From Williamsia deligens (lineage in GTDB: Bacteria; Actinomycetota; Actinomycetes; Mycobacteriales; Mycobacteriaceae), in assembly GCF_024171765.1 (NCBI RefSeq), contig NZ_JAMTCI010000001.1, positions 2,032,796-2,096,795 on the forward strand: a stretch of DNA of 64,000 nucleotides. The letters run 5' to 3'. The notes beneath the pieces are model-generated. The model made no database searches, was not told the DNA's origin, and saw only the letters and a program-made list of their open reading frames with translations. Position 1 is the stretch's first letter, and every line of letters begins with the position of its first letter. A program made the position numbers and the translations under genes. Of this stretch, positions 1 to 9,488 are shown piece after piece.

Positions 1-347
1 GACGCCGGCACGTTCAGGACGGCACCGACCTCAGCGGTCGCACGCTCCAACCCATCTGGCCCGTATTCGGCTCGGGGGTCGCGTCCGGCGAGATGATCCA
101 TCCCCGCAGCCAGCAGTTCGTCGAGCGACTTCCGTTGTCCGGACTCGTGTTCGGCGACCTCGACCAGATAGTCCTCGCACCGTTCGTCGTGGATCAGCGA
201 GGCGGCGCACAACATCCGATAGTCGGCCGACGAGGTAATCGCCCGACAGTGCGACAGGATCTCCACCAGCTCGTGGGCGGGGAGCGCCGAGTCGGCAGCC
301 AACGACGCCACCACACCCGAGGTGTCGAACATCCCCGTCCCGCTCAT
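1..347 (-). CDS. DUF222 / 13E12-type HNH endonuclease, C-terminal part outside window
   Basis: About 115 residues are present, starting with MSGTGMFDTSGVV; the gene runs off the left edge. The segment ELVEILSHCRAITSSADYR, followed by an Ala-rich helix and then TAEVGAVLNVP, matches the N-terminal DUF222 region of the actinobacterial 13E12 family. Members usually end in an HNH nuclease domain, which would lie outside the window. ATG at 347 was chosen because TACAAT sits seven bases upstream, a leaderless-type arrangement. These genes are multicopy in mycobacteria, and their role is poorly defined. Family assignment is fairly confident; nuclease activity cannot be judged from this fragment. Confidence 0.7.
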   Translation of the reverse strand, partial: MSGTGMFDTSGVVASLAADSALPAHELVEILSHCRAITSSADYRMLCAASLIHDERCEDYLVEVAEHESGQRKSLDELLAAGMDHLAGRDPRAEYGPDGLERATAEVGAVLNVPA

Positions 348-686
348 GTGTTCGATTGTACGGTCGCCCACCGACAAGTTTCTGGTGTCCCGGAATCGGT
401 GGCAGCGGTCGCCTTCCGCGAGACGGTGCTCGACGCGGAACGTGCAGACCGCGCCGCGGAGCGCGTTCATCGGGCGCTGACGAAATCGGGAGGCGGAGAC
501 GACCACGGATGGGTTCTTCGACAGCCACCGCCCGCCAACCGGGACGGAGTCGTCACGACCACACCACCCAGAGCTGTCACCGACGCGCTGCCAGATAACC
601 GGTACCGATGCCTCGACAGATGCCCACCGACAACACCGCCGGGCTGCGACGTGCCTGTGGACAGCCCGTTCAGGGAGCGGTGGCGG
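348..686. other. Intergenic, no gene seen
   Basis: This 339-base stretch lies between the start of the 13E12 gene and the end of alaA. The only signal I see is a -10-like TACAAT (minus strand, 355-360) serving the 13E12 gene. Open frames here are antisense extensions with no recognisable protein character. No tRNA-like cloverleaf was noticed. Confidence 0.5.
355..360 (-). promoter_or_regulatory. -10 element TACAAT, leaderless type
   Basis: TACAAT on the minus strand ends seven bases before the ATG at 347. This spacing would put the transcript start at or next to the start codon. No Shine-Dalgarno sequence precedes the ATG. Confidence 0.45.
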
Positions 687-1937
687 TCACTGGCGGTAGG
701 CGGAGAGGAAGTTGCCCAGACGCTCGATGGCGTCGACGATGTCGCGCGTCCACGGCAGCGTCACGATGCGCAGGTGGTCCGGGGTCGGCCAGTTGAAGCC
801 GGTGCCCTGGACGACCAAAATCTTCTCGCGCAGCAACAGGTCCTGGACGAACTGCTCGTCGTCGTGGATGTCGTGGTACTCCAGGTCGATCTTGGGGAAC
901 GCGTAGAGGGCGCCCATCGGCTTCACGCAGCTGACGCCGGGGATCTCGTTCAGCTTCTCCCACGCCGCGTTGCGCTGCTCGAGGAGCCGGCCACCGGGGA
1001 GGACGAGGTCGTCGATGCTCTGGTACCCGCCGAGCGCGACCTGGATCGCATGCTGGCCGGGGACGTTCGAGCAGAGGCGTGTCGACGCCAGCAGCGACAT
1101 CCCCTCGATGAACCCGCGCGCGTGGTCCTTCGGTCCGGTGATGGCGACCCACCCGGCGCGGTAGCCGCACACCCGGTACGCCTTCGACAGGCCGTTGAAC
1201 GTGAGACACAGCAGATCGGGGGCCAGCGACGCGATCGAGATGTGCTTGGCGTCGTCGTAGAGGATCTTGTCGTAGATCTCGTCGGCCATGATCAGCAGCG
1301 AGTGCTTCCGCGCGAGATCGGTGATCTGGGTCAGCACCTCCCGCGAGTAGACCGCCCCCGTGGGGTTGTTCGGGTTGATGACCACGATCGCCTTGGTGCG
1401 GGGCGTGATCTTCGATTCGATGTCGGCGATCGACGGGTTCCAGTCGTTGTCCTCGTCGCAGAGGTAGTGCACCGGCTTGCCGCCGGACAGCGCCGTCATC
1501 GCCGTCCACAGGGGATAGTCCGGCGCGGGGATCAGGACCTCGTCGCCGTCGTCGAGGAGGGCCTGCATCGTCATCGTGATGAGCTCGGAGACGCCGTTGC
1601 CGAGGATGACGTCGTCGACGTCGAAGAACGGGAAGTCGATCGTCTCGTACCGGGTGACGACCGCACGCCGCGCGGACAGCACCCCCGCCGACTCGGAGTA
1701 GCCCTGCGAATAGGGCAGCGCACGGATCATGTCGCGCATGATCACGTCGGGTGCCTCGAACCCGAACAGCGCCGGGTTACCGATGTTCAGCTTGAGGATG
1801 CGATGGCCCTCGGCCTCGAGTCGTGCAGCATGTGCGTGCACCGGCCCGCGGATCTCGTAGCACACGTCGCGCAGCTTGGCCGACTGCTCGAGGGGCTTGA
1901 GGGGGGTCGATGTATGAAACACGTGCGGTCTGCTCAC
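687..1937 (-). CDS. alaA: Alanine aminotransferase AlaA (PLP-dependent, class I)
   Basis: The 416 residues track E. coli AlaA/YfbQ and M. tuberculosis Rv0337c closely along the whole length: KLNIGNPALFGF near 49, PAPDYPLW near 138, VINPNNPTGAVYS near 186, and LTFNGLSKAYR near 245. Lys252 in SKAYR is the expected Schiff-base lysine, and DEIYDKILYDD supplies cofactor contacts. The family moves the amino group between alanine/glutamate and pyruvate/2-oxoglutarate in the cytosol. The start is GTG; a weak GATCAT six bases upstream may allow leaderless initiation. The gene is followed on the same strand, in the M. tuberculosis order, by other genes upstream of it (EAL protein, then the Rv0338c-like reductase). 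Alternative names are aspC or generic aminotransferase. Confidence 0.93.
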   Translation of the reverse strand: MSRPHVFHTSTPLKPLEQSAKLRDVCYEIRGPVHAHAARLEAEGHRILKLNIGNPALFGFEAPDVIMRDMIRALPYSQGYSESAGVLSARRAVVTRYETIDFPFFDVDDVILGNGVSELITMTMQALLDDGDEVLIPAPDYPLWTAMTALSGGKPVHYLCDEDNDWNPSIADIESKITPRTKAIVVINPNNPTGAVYSREVLTQITDLARKHSLLIMADEIYDKILYDDAKHISIASLAPDLLCLTFNGLSKAYRVCGYRAGWVAITGPKDHARGFIEGMSLLASTRLCSNVPGQHAIQVALGGYQSIDDLVLPGGRLLEQRNAAWEKLNEIPGVSCVKPMGALYAFPKIDLEYHDIHDDEQFVQDLLLREKILVVQGTGFNWPTPDHLRIVTLPWTRDIVDAIERLGNFLSAYRQ

Positions 1938-1970
1938 CCGTTCATGATCGCACCGGCGCGCAACGCGATT

Positions 1971-3233
1971 TCAGCCGCCGGGCGGGGTCGTCTGCGACGC
2001 GGGTGCGGGACGTCCGAAGAGGTACCCCTGGGCGTGGGTGAAACCGATCTCGCGGAGCACCCCGACCTGCGCGTCGTTCTCGACCCCCTCGGCCACCGAC
2101 CGGATCCCGAGCTCGTCCGCGAGGCGGCAGACGGTCTCCACGATGCTGCGTCTCGTCGCGCCCGTGTCGATGCCCTCGATGAGTGATCGGTCGATCTTGG
2201 CGACGCTCACCGGCTGGTCGACCATGTAGCGGAGCGCGGCGTACCCCGTCCCGAGGTCGTCGACGGCGATGACGCACCCGAGCTCTGCCAGCTCGCGGAT
2301 CGTCTGTGCGGCAGGGGAGTCCGCGGTGATGAGGTCACGCTCGGTCACCTCGATCCACAGCGACGCCGCCGCGACACCCTCCCTGGCCAGGGCGTCGGCG
2401 ACATGCGCGGTGAGCGCGTGGTCGACGAGTTGTTGGGACGAGAAGTTCACCGAGACGAACAGGTCGGCGCGACCGGAGCGGCGATGCCAGACAGCGAGTT
2501 GGCGGATCGCCTCGACGACACCCCACCTGCCGATCGGCACGATCAGCGACGTCTCCTCGGCCGCGTCGAGGAACTCGCCGGGGAGCCGGACGCGATCGTC
2601 GACGGTCCACCGCAGCAGCGACTCGTAGCCGACCACGTCGAGTGTGTCCATCGTCACGATGGGCTGGTAGTGCAGGGTGAACGCCTCGCCGACCGCGTTG
2701 GCGAGCTCTGCGGCCAGCTGGATCTCCTCGCGCAGGTCCGCGATCGAGATGTCCGCCGCGTAGGCGAGGTGCACCCCGGTGGTCGTGGCGTGGTGGACCG
2801 CTGCGATGGCGCCCTGCAACACCTCTCGCACGTCGGTGCCCGACACGTCACCGGGCAGCGCGACACCGATGTGCGTCTGGACGAAGTAGTCCACGCCGTC
2901 GAGGGTGACGGTCGACGAGAGACGCCGGGACACGTCCGCGAGGAGTCGGTCGGGGTCGGTCAGGTCGACGTCGAGGATGACGACGACGAGGTCGGCCGCA
3001 CCCGCGAACACCACACCCTGATCGCCCACGAGATCGGAGACGGCGACCAGGGTGGCCTGGCGGATGTCGAGACCCGTGGTGCGACCGAACGCGGCCGCGA
3101 TGCGGTCCGACGACTCCATCTTCACCGCGATCGCGGCGAGGCTGCCCGGACGGATGTCGGCCACCACCTCGGACATGTCCGAGTCGGAGAGTGCGGAGAG
3201 CATCGATCCCGGTGCGTCGGGCCGTCTGACCAC
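1971..3233 (-). CDS. EAL-domain cyclic-di-GMP phosphodiesterase with degenerate N-terminal GGDEF-like domain
   Basis: The protein has 420 residues. The C-terminal half is an EAL domain: ESLLRW near 203 (the EAL signature, here E-S-L), VNFSSQQL, WIEVTERDL, DDLGTGYAAL, VAKIDRSLI, VAEGVEN and a final QGYLFGRP. The metal and catalytic acidic residues are all visible, so phosphodiesterase activity on c-di-GMP is plausible. The first about 170 residues have a GGDEF-like fold pattern (VVVILDVDLTDPDRLL, then IGVALPG), but no GG(D/E)EF active-site motif, so this part is probably sensory or regulatory. No membrane segment is visible. GTG at 3233 has GGGAGG upstream; Met11 is another possible start. Confidence 0.85.
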   Translation of the reverse strand: MVRRPDAPGSMLSALSDSDMSEVVADIRPGSLAAIAVKMESSDRIAAAFGRTTGLDIRQATLVAVSDLVGDQGVVFAGAADLVVVILDVDLTDPDRLLADVSRRLSSTVTLDGVDYFVQTHIGVALPGDVSGTDVREVLQGAIAAVHHATTTGVHLAYAADISIADLREEIQLAAELANAVGEAFTLHYQPIVTMDTLDVVGYESLLRWTVDDRVRLPGEFLDAAEETSLIVPIGRWGVVEAIRQLAVWHRRSGRADLFVSVNFSSQQLVDHALTAHVADALAREGVAAASLWIEVTERDLITADSPAAQTIRELAELGCVIAVDDLGTGYAALRYMVDQPVSVAKIDRSLIEGIDTGATRRSIVETVCRLADELGIRSVAEGVENDAQVGVLREIGFTHAQGYLFGRPAPASQTTPPGG

Positions 3234-3360
3234 CCCGCGCCTCCCGTCGCTGTCGGGTGCCGGAGTGACACCGTCGTGTTCGCGGAAAGGATAGCTGCCG
3301 GTTTCCCGGGTGTGGGGGCGACGTCCGCGCGGAGCGAATGTCCCCTGTTCGGACTACACG

Positions 3361-4386
3361 TCAGCGACCGCCGGGACGCTTCTTCCCGGCCGCGATCCCG
3401 AAGCCCGCCGACTTCGCCGGACCGGTCTCCTCGACGACACGATCCGAGGCGCCCGAACCGTTCTCGCCCGAACCGTTCTGGACCGAGCTGTTCTCGCTCG
3501 CGCTGTCCGATTCCGCCGATGCGGACTCGGTGGACGTGGACCCGGTGGACGTGGACCCCGCATCGGACTCGACCGGTGCGGTCGCCTCCGCCGCGCCGTT
3601 GGACTCCGCGGACCCATTCGACTCCGCAGACCCATTCGACTCGGCAGTGCCGTTCGAGCTCGCCCCGTTGGACGACGCACGCTGGCCCGGTCGCTTCCCG
3701 GCCGCCATGCCGAAGCCTGCCGACTTGGCTGCGGGAGCGGCCTTCTCGGGCTCGGAACTCGTGGGCTCGGACTTCTCGGGCTCGGACTTCGTGGGCTCGG
3801 CCGCCGGGGCCGATGCCTTTTCGCCTCCGCCGGCGGTGGCCTTCTGGCCGGGTCGCTTGCCGCCACTCATGCCGAAGCCCTTGGCCTTCGGCTCGGGAGC
3901 CGGTGTGGCCTCGGCGTTCTCGGACGTGGACGCCTGCGCGGTCGACGTCTCGGCCGCGGCGGGTGCAGCGGTCTCGGCCTTCTCTTCGCCGCCGGAGGTG
4001 GCCTTCTGACCCGGTCGCTTGCCGCCACTCATGCCGAAGCCCTTGGCCTTGGGCTCGGCAGCCGGTGCGGCCTCGGTGGTCGACGCCCCGGCCGCAGCGG
4101 TCTCGGCCTTCGGGCTGTCGCCGGACGTGGCCTGCTGACCGCCACCGGAGGTGGCCTTCTGGCCCGGCCGCTTGGCGCCACCCATGCCGAAGCCTGCGGC
4201 CTTGGGCTTCGCCGGTGCCGCCGCGCTCGCGGTGGTGTCGGCGGTGTCGCCGTGCTCCGTCTTCGCCGGCGTGCCACCGGTTCCGGCCGGCTGCTCGCTC
4301 GCGGGCTTGAGACCCTCGGCCTTCTGCCCGTCGCCGGAGGCGGCCTTCTGCCCGGGCCGCTTCATGCCCTTGCCCATACCGAGTCC
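3361..4386 (-). repeat. Six GFGM-x-GGKRPGQKA-type repeats coded in the Fe-S reductase tail
   Basis: Six copies of a basic, Gly-rich block are separated by acidic/Ala/Ser/Thr-rich linkers of varied length: VGLGMGKGMKRPGQKA, AGFGMGGAKRPGQKA, KGFGMSGGKRPGQKA (twice), AGFGMAAGKRPGQRA and a terminal AGFGIAAGKKRPGGR. The final copy forms the extreme C-terminus. The blocks are conserved while the linkers are not, which suggests selection for a repeated short binding motif. Confidence 0.85.
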
Positions 4387-6804
4387 GACGGTCGGCTTCG
4401 GGGCCGCGGGTGCGGTTCCCGTCGCCTCGGCGGCCGCCTGGGCCGGCTCGGCCTCGGTGGTCGTCGCGGTGACCGCGTGCGCGGCCTCGTCCTTCTGGCT
4501 CTCGTCGGCGATCTCGCCACCGGCGGTGATCACCGGACCGAGATAGCGCCCGCCACGGCGGATCTCGGGCGCGCCACGGGTGACGGACTCGAGCAACAGC
4601 TGCGACACGTCGACGACCTCGACGGTGTCCTCACGGTCGGTCCCGCTGGTCTGGGCGGTGGCACCGTCGCTGAGCATGACACGGCAGAACGGGCAGCCGG
4701 TCGCGATCTTCTGCTTGTTGTCCTTGTCGCCGCCCGCACCGAGGGTGGAGAGGGCTTCGTCGACGCGGTCGATGTTGATGCGCTTGCCGATGGACTCCTC
4801 CATCCACATGCGCGCACCGCCGGCGCCGCAGCACATCGAGCGCTCGCCGTGGCGCGGCATCTCGCGCACGGCCGAGCCCGACGCGGCCATGAGGGCACGC
4901 GGCTCGCTGTAGACCTTGTTGTGGCGGCCGAGGAAGCAGGGGTCGTGGTAGGTGACGTCCTGCGACACCGGCGCCACGGGGATGAGCCGCTTGTCGCGGA
5001 CGAGGCGGTTCAGCAGCTGCGTGTGGTGGACGACCTCGTACTTCGCCCCGAGCTGCGGGTACTCGTTGCCGAGCGCGTTGAAGCAATGGGCACAGGTGAC
5101 GACGATCTTGCGCTTCTGCTCGGGCGCGGTCGCGAAGACCTCGCCGAGGGTCTCGATGTTCTGCTGCGCCAGCATCTGGAACAGGAACTCGTTGCCCGCG
5201 CGGCGAGCCGAGTCACCGGTACAGGTCTCGCCCTGTCCGAGGACGAGGAAGTTCACGGCAGCGATGTCGAGCAGTTCGGCGACGGCCTTGGTGGTCTTCT
5301 TCGCACGGTCCTCGAACGCGCCGGCGCAGCCGACCCAGAAGAGGTACTCGAAGCCCTCGAAGGTGTCGACGGTCTCACCGAAGACCGGGATCTCGATGTC
5401 CATCTCGTCGATCCAGTTGTTGCGGGTCGACGCGTTCTGACCCCAGGGGTTGCCCTTGTTCTCGAGGTTCTTGAACAGGCCGGCGAGCTCGCTGGGGAAG
5501 TCCGACTCGATGAGCACCTGGTAGCGGCGCATGTCGATGATGTGGTCGACGTGTTCGATGTCGACGGGGCACTGTTCCACGCACGCACCGCAGTTGGTGC
5601 AGCTCCACAGCGTGTCCGGGTCGATGACACCGCCCGCGGAGATGCCCTCGCTCGGGCCGACCAGAGGCCGCTCCGCCTCGGCGCGGGCCTTCTCGGGGAT
5701 CTTCGCGATCCGCGCCTCGTCGGGGTTGCCGTCGGCGTCGACGAGACCGATCTCGTCGCCACCCATGTCGGTCTTGCCGCCCGCGAGCAGGTACGGGGCC
5801 TTGGCGTTGGCGTGATCGCGCAGCGAGGTGATGAGCAGCTTCGGCGACAGCGGCTTGCCGGTGTTCCAGGCGGGGCACTGGCTCTGGCAGCGACCGCACT
5901 CGGTGCAGGTCGAGAAGTCGAGCCAGCCCTTCCAGGTGAAGTCCTCGATCTTGCCGGCACCGAACAGGTCGACGTCGGGGTCGGCCTCTTCCATGTCGAG
6001 CACCTTGCCGCGCGACGTCATCTGCTTGGCGGCGCCGAGAGCGACGGACCCGTCGGCCTCACGCTTGAAGTAGATGTTGAAGAAGGCCGAGAAACGGTGC
6101 CAGGCAACGCCCCAGGTGATGTTGCGACCGACGACGGCGAGCCACACCATGCCCGACATGAGCTTGATGACGGCGGCGATGCAGACCCAGAACGGGTCGA
6201 TGCCCTCGAACGCCATCGCGAAGTAGTGCGTGAAGAACGACGTCCAGATCGGCGGGTCCTCGACACCGGAGGCGATCTTGAAGGTCTTGACGAAGATCAT
6301 GCCGAGGCCCTCGAGCAGGACGACGGCCTCGACGAAGTACGCGGCGGCGAACCCGGAGCCGGAGAAGCGGGACAGACGCTCTGCGCGACGGGGGTGGTTG
6401 CGCTGGCGGATGACGATCAGCACGAGGATGCCGATGACGGTGCCCAGGCCGAGCACCTCGTCGGCGAAGATGTAGATGTCCCAGGCACCGACGACCGGCC
6501 AGTGGAATTCGGGGTCGAACGACTGCCCGTAGGCCTCGAACCACAGCACCGAGCCGAGCAGGAAGCCGACCATCACCAGCCAGTGCGCCCAGCCGACGGT
6601 GCGGAACTTGACCATCCGCGTGTGGCCGGCGAACTCCTTGACCATGGTGAGGAAGCGGGGGACCACCGGGGTGAACCGGTTCGGCGCCTTCTGTCCGATC
6701 AGGATCTGACGCACGGTGTGCGTCACGCCCTGTACGAAGAACGCCCAGCACACGATGCTGAGCGCGGCGGCGACGGTCCCGATGGTGATTGTCGTGGCGT
6801 TCAC
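3361..6804 (-). CDS. Membrane-bound (Fe-S) oxidoreductase, heterodisulfide reductase-like (Rv0338c family), with long repeat tail
   Basis: The protein has 1147 residues. The N-terminal part carries about five hydrophobic segments (residues about 1-230), like NarI/HdrE-type cytochrome anchors. Two 4Fe-4S motifs follow: CTECGRCQSQCP near 298 and CTNCGACVEQCP near 400. Next come two CCG-type cysteine-rich domains, one around GETCTGDSARR and one with DPCFLGRHN and MCCGAGGARMW. The family passes electrons between membrane quinones and a soluble partner; the physiological donor and acceptor are unknown. The M. tuberculosis homologue is about 880 residues and essential. The excess here is residues about 800-1147, a low-complexity tail rich in Ala, Glu, Ser and Thr with six GFGM..KRPGQKA-type repeats. 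Confidence 0.9.
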   Translation of the reverse strand: MNATTITIGTVAAALSIVCWAFFVQGVTHTVRQILIGQKAPNRFTPVVPRFLTMVKEFAGHTRMVKFRTVGWAHWLVMVGFLLGSVLWFEAYGQSFDPEFHWPVVGAWDIYIFADEVLGLGTVIGILVLIVIRQRNHPRRAERLSRFSGSGFAAAYFVEAVVLLEGLGMIFVKTFKIASGVEDPPIWTSFFTHYFAMAFEGIDPFWVCIAAVIKLMSGMVWLAVVGRNITWGVAWHRFSAFFNIYFKREADGSVALGAAKQMTSRGKVLDMEEADPDVDLFGAGKIEDFTWKGWLDFSTCTECGRCQSQCPAWNTGKPLSPKLLITSLRDHANAKAPYLLAGGKTDMGGDEIGLVDADGNPDEARIAKIPEKARAEAERPLVGPSEGISAGGVIDPDTLWSCTNCGACVEQCPVDIEHVDHIIDMRRYQVLIESDFPSELAGLFKNLENKGNPWGQNASTRNNWIDEMDIEIPVFGETVDTFEGFEYLFWVGCAGAFEDRAKKTTKAVAELLDIAAVNFLVLGQGETCTGDSARRAGNEFLFQMLAQQNIETLGEVFATAPEQKRKIVVTCAHCFNALGNEYPQLGAKYEVVHHTQLLNRLVRDKRLIPVAPVSQDVTYHDPCFLGRHNKVYSEPRALMAASGSAVREMPRHGERSMCCGAGGARMWMEESIGKRINIDRVDEALSTLGAGGDKDNKQKIATGCPFCRVMLSDGATAQTSGTDREDTVEVVDVSQLLLESVTRGAPEIRRGGRYLGPVITAGGEIADESQKDEAAHAVTATTTEAEPAQAAAEATGTAPAAPKPTVGLGMGKGMKRPGQKAASGDGQKAEGLKPASEQPAGTGGTPAKTEHGDTADTTASAAAPAKPKAAGFGMGGAKRPGQKATSGGGQQATSGDSPKAETAAAGASTTEAAPAAEPKAKGFGMSGGKRPGQKATSGGEEKAETAAPAAAETSTAQASTSENAEATPAPEPKAKGFGMSGGKRPGQKATAGGGEKASAPAAEPTKSEPEKSEPTSSEPEKAAPAAKSAGFGMAAGKRPGQRASSNGASSNGTAESNGSAESNGSAESNGAAEATAPVESDAGSTSTGSTSTESASAESDSASENSSVQNGSGENGSGASDRVVEETGPAKSAGFGIAAGKKRPGGR

Positions 6805-6920
6805 GGCGCGTGGGCCTCTCTGTCAGGGCTCGCTGTCCGGGGCCCTTCTCGAGAGAATGCCCGGGTTACCTGTCAGTAAACGGTACGACCCGGACGTGTC
6901 GCCACGCAGTGAAGGTCAAC

Positions 6921-8132
6921 CTAAGTTGCCTGGGCAGAGCGCCGAAACGGCACTCTGGGGCGCCCTGTGAGATACAGCGCACCGGGCGCGCGACGCAGAC
7001 ATTCGGCCACCGCGAGGGTGACGGCGACCGTCAGCACGTAGACGACGGCCGTCGCCCAGGGCGAACCGAGATGCTGTTCGAACCAGCCGACCTGTGGTCC
7101 ACCGGCGAATCGCGGCAGGATCAGCACCTGGAGGACGAGCACGTGCGACAGGAAGATCGCGAAGGAGCGATTGGACGCGTAGGCGACCACACCGTTGAAC
7201 CGCGGGGTGCCCTCCCGCCGATCGGACCACCACACCGCGGCGGCATACAGCGCGGTGATGGCGCAGAGGATGAACGGCTGCAAGGTCGGCTGCAGGGCGA
7301 AGCTCGCGTCCGTCGGGATCTGTCCGTCGTCGAGACGCATGCGGTAGGTGAGCACCGCGAACACCGCGGACGCGACCAGCGCCCCGACGATCCACCATCC
7401 GCGACCGCGCAGGAACGCGTCGACCCGCTCGCGGTGGACCGCGCACACCGCGCCGAGGAACACGAAGAACTGGTACGGCAGGAACGTCGAGTAGGCGTGC
7501 CACCAGTTCTCCGCGATCCAGGTCCCCGGTGTGAGCACCGGCGGGAGATGCGCGAGCGCCAGCAGGAGCCCGATCTGCACCGCGCCGCTGACGGCCAGCA
7601 GTGCGAGGTGGTGACCCCGGGTGGCGCGCACCGCCCACAGGATCAGCGGGAACAGCAGATAGAACTGCATGATCACGAAGATGAAGTACAGGTGGAAACC
7701 TGAAGTGCCCCATGCGAGGCCGCTGCCCAGCGACGACAGCGAGAAGGGCAGCTGCGACCATCCCGACGTCTGCACCACCGCGAACGCCCAGTAGACGACC
7801 GACCAGATCAGGTAGGGGATGGCGACCAGCTTGAGTCGACGCGACCAGAACTGCCAGGTCGAGAAGTCCTGCTTGGCGTAGTTGCCGTACATGAGGACGA
7901 AGCCGGTGAGGAAGAAGAAGGAGTTGCGGGTGAAGTGACCCGCCATGCCGAGACCGTTGGTGACGACGCCCTGGTCGGCGTTGGTGTTCGTCAGCACGTG
8001 CACGAAGATCACCAGCAGGAACGTGCTGCCGCGGACGAGGTCGAGCTGATGCAGGTGGCTGCGCCGCACGCGCGTCGACGGGACCGGCGCGGTGGTCGCG
8101 GTCGGTGCGGTCGTGCGCAGGGACGTGGTCAT
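6921..8132 (-). CDS. Acyltransferase 3 (AT3) family integral membrane protein
   Basis: The protein has 403 residues. A short cytosolic N-terminus is followed by LDLVRGSTFLLVIFVHV, the AT3 start motif with its conserved Arg and His, and then by about ten hydrophobic segments (for example RNSFFFLTGFVLMYGNY and FHLYFIFVIMQFYLLFPLILW). The family transfers acyl groups, usually acetyl, to sugars or cell-envelope molecules across the membrane. The substrate cannot be inferred here. The gene stands alone on the minus strand, separated by 205 bases from the upstream esterase; both could act on the envelope, but no operon link is shown. Confidence 0.85.
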   Translation of the reverse strand: MTTSLRTTAPTATTAPVPSTRVRRSHLHQLDLVRGSTFLLVIFVHVLTNTNADQGVVTNGLGMAGHFTRNSFFFLTGFVLMYGNYAKQDFSTWQFWSRRLKLVAIPYLIWSVVYWAFAVVQTSGWSQLPFSLSSLGSGLAWGTSGFHLYFIFVIMQFYLLFPLILWAVRATRGHHLALLAVSGAVQIGLLLALAHLPPVLTPGTWIAENWWHAYSTFLPYQFFVFLGAVCAVHRERVDAFLRGRGWWIVGALVASAVFAVLTYRMRLDDGQIPTDASFALQPTLQPFILCAITALYAAAVWWSDRREGTPRFNGVVAYASNRSFAIFLSHVLVLQVLILPRFAGGPQVGWFEQHLGSPWATAVVYVLTVAVTLAVAECLRRAPGALYLTGRPRVPFRRSAQAT

Positions 8133-8337
8133 CGTGCTGCTCGCGTCGTCGGGGGCGGTGTGCGGACGAAGCTACCAACGCTGGACGCATGGACCCATTC
8201 CCGTGACCCGGGCCACAGGCGTCCGCGACGGGGCACCGTCGGCAGGCGTTCGGCGGGAACGGACATGGCCCCACCCTGGTCGGCGGACCTGTGAGGACCC
8301 TGGCCGTCGGCTGGCAGACGCCGGGACGTCGTGGGCG

Positions 8338-9387
8338 TCAGGACACCGATCGCGCGGACTCCACGATGAGGTCGACGACAGTCGGGAACGCGGGCGACCC
8401 GCGCGTGACCAGTGCGGAATGGGTCTGGCCGGGGAGCAGTCGAAGCGTCGCCCGCCCGTCGGCGCGGTCCACCGCGGCGACATACGTCTGTGACTGGACG
8501 GGCGGGACCACGGTGTCCCGCGTGCCGTGGACCGCCAGCACCGGCACTGTCGGGTCGATGTTCTCGATCGGGTCGACGGTGCGGTAGCGGTCGGGAACGG
8601 TCGCGGGAGTGCCCCCGAGGATGCGCACCACGCGCGAGTCACCCCGCTCCGCCGCCAGTCGCATGTTGAGCGGGCCGGCCAGAGAGATGATCCGGGTGGG
8701 CTGCCAGAGCGGTTCCGATCCGACCTGGCGGGCCTGCAGGCGGCCGCGGGTGCCCACCCACACCGCGAGCTGGGCGCCGGCGGAGTGGCCGACGATGACC
8801 GACGACGACGCGTCGATCTCGGGGTTCTCCCGGTCGAGCGTGGGGACGAAGTCGGTGGCCGCGGCGACGTCGGTGAACGTCGTCGGCCAACCGCCGCCGG
8901 ACCCCAGACGCCGGTACTCGATGTTGTAGACGGCGATCCCGTGGGACGCGACGGCGCGGGCGAGCGGATCGAAGGTGGCCGCCCCGAAGCGCGAGGCCCA
9001 GCCGCCGCCGTGCACCAGGACCACCAACGGCAGGGAGTCACGCGGGTGCTCACCCGGGGGGAGATAGAGGTCGCCGTAGTTCTGGCGGGGATCCGGGGGT
9101 GCCGGACGATCGGCCGGTGCCCGGTCGACGGCGGGACCGGCGCCGTCGGCGGGCTGCGAGAGATAGAAGTACCGGTGCACCGTCACCGCGGACGGTGACG
9201 CGACCGGTGCGCCGACGGTCGCCTGGGAGGGCTGCGCGGTGTCTGCGGTGTCGTGACGGGCGTCGTGACGCGAGACCACCGCGGCGACGCCGACGACCAG
9301 TGCCACACACACGATGACCAGGGCGAAACCGACTGTGGCGGACCTGCGCCGGGGCAGTGATCGGAGCGTGCGGAACGCGCGGGACAT
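8338..9387 (-). CDS. Exported or membrane-anchored alpha/beta-hydrolase (esterase/lipase-like)
   Basis: The protein has 349 residues when started at the internal ATG (MSRAFRTL), which places a basic stretch directly before a single hydrophobic segment (VGFALVIVCVALVVGVAAVV), a signal anchor. The hydrolase core shows LVHGGGW (oxyanion hole), VIVGHSAGAQ (Ser nucleophile), HGTRDTVVPP (Asp) and PGQTHS (His), the BD-FAE/esterase order. The substrate is unknown. A longer start at 9435 is possible but would run into the dnaK promoter region. Confidence 0.8.
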   Translation of the reverse strand: MSRAFRTLRSLPRRRSATVGFALVIVCVALVVGVAAVVSRHDARHDTADTAQPSQATVGAPVASPSAVTVHRYFYLSQPADGAGPAVDRAPADRPAPPDPRQNYGDLYLPPGEHPRDSLPLVVLVHGGGWASRFGAATFDPLARAVASHGIAVYNIEYRRLGSGGGWPTTFTDVAAATDFVPTLDRENPEIDASSSVIVGHSAGAQLAVWVGTRGRLQARQVGSEPLWQPTRIISLAGPLNMRLAAERGDSRVVRILGGTPATVPDRYRTVDPIENIDPTVPVLAVHGTRDTVVPPVQSQTYVAAVDRADGRATLRLLPGQTHSALVTRGSPAFPTVVDLIVESARSVS

Positions 9388-9450
9388 CGGCGGAGACGAT
9401 ACGCCGCGCGGGGGTGCCGCGCCGCCCGGCGTCATGCCGGGCGGCGGTCG

Positions 9451-9478
9451 GGAACATTTCGGCCACCGGTTCGTTGAA
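9451..9478 (+). promoter_or_regulatory. SigH-type promoter upstream of dnaK (GGAACA-N16-GTTGAA)
   Basis: GGAACA (9451-9456) and GTTGAA (9473-9478) are separated by 16 bases, matching the mycobacterial SigH pattern GGAA-N16/20-GTT. SigH controls dnaK in M. tuberculosis. It lies just upstream of the first HspR site. Confidence 0.6.
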
Positions 9479-9488
9479 CCTCTCGAAA

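Noticed and set aside
93-2186. 697-codon plus-strand open frame
   Set aside because: It is antisense to alaA and the EAL gene. Composition is that of a GC-rich shadow frame, and the minus-strand proteins have strong family motifs.
3310-6879. 1189-codon plus-strand open frame
   Set aside because: Antisense to the Fe-S reductase; it is rich in Arg/Gly/Leu with no motif, while the minus strand codes both Fe-S clusters.
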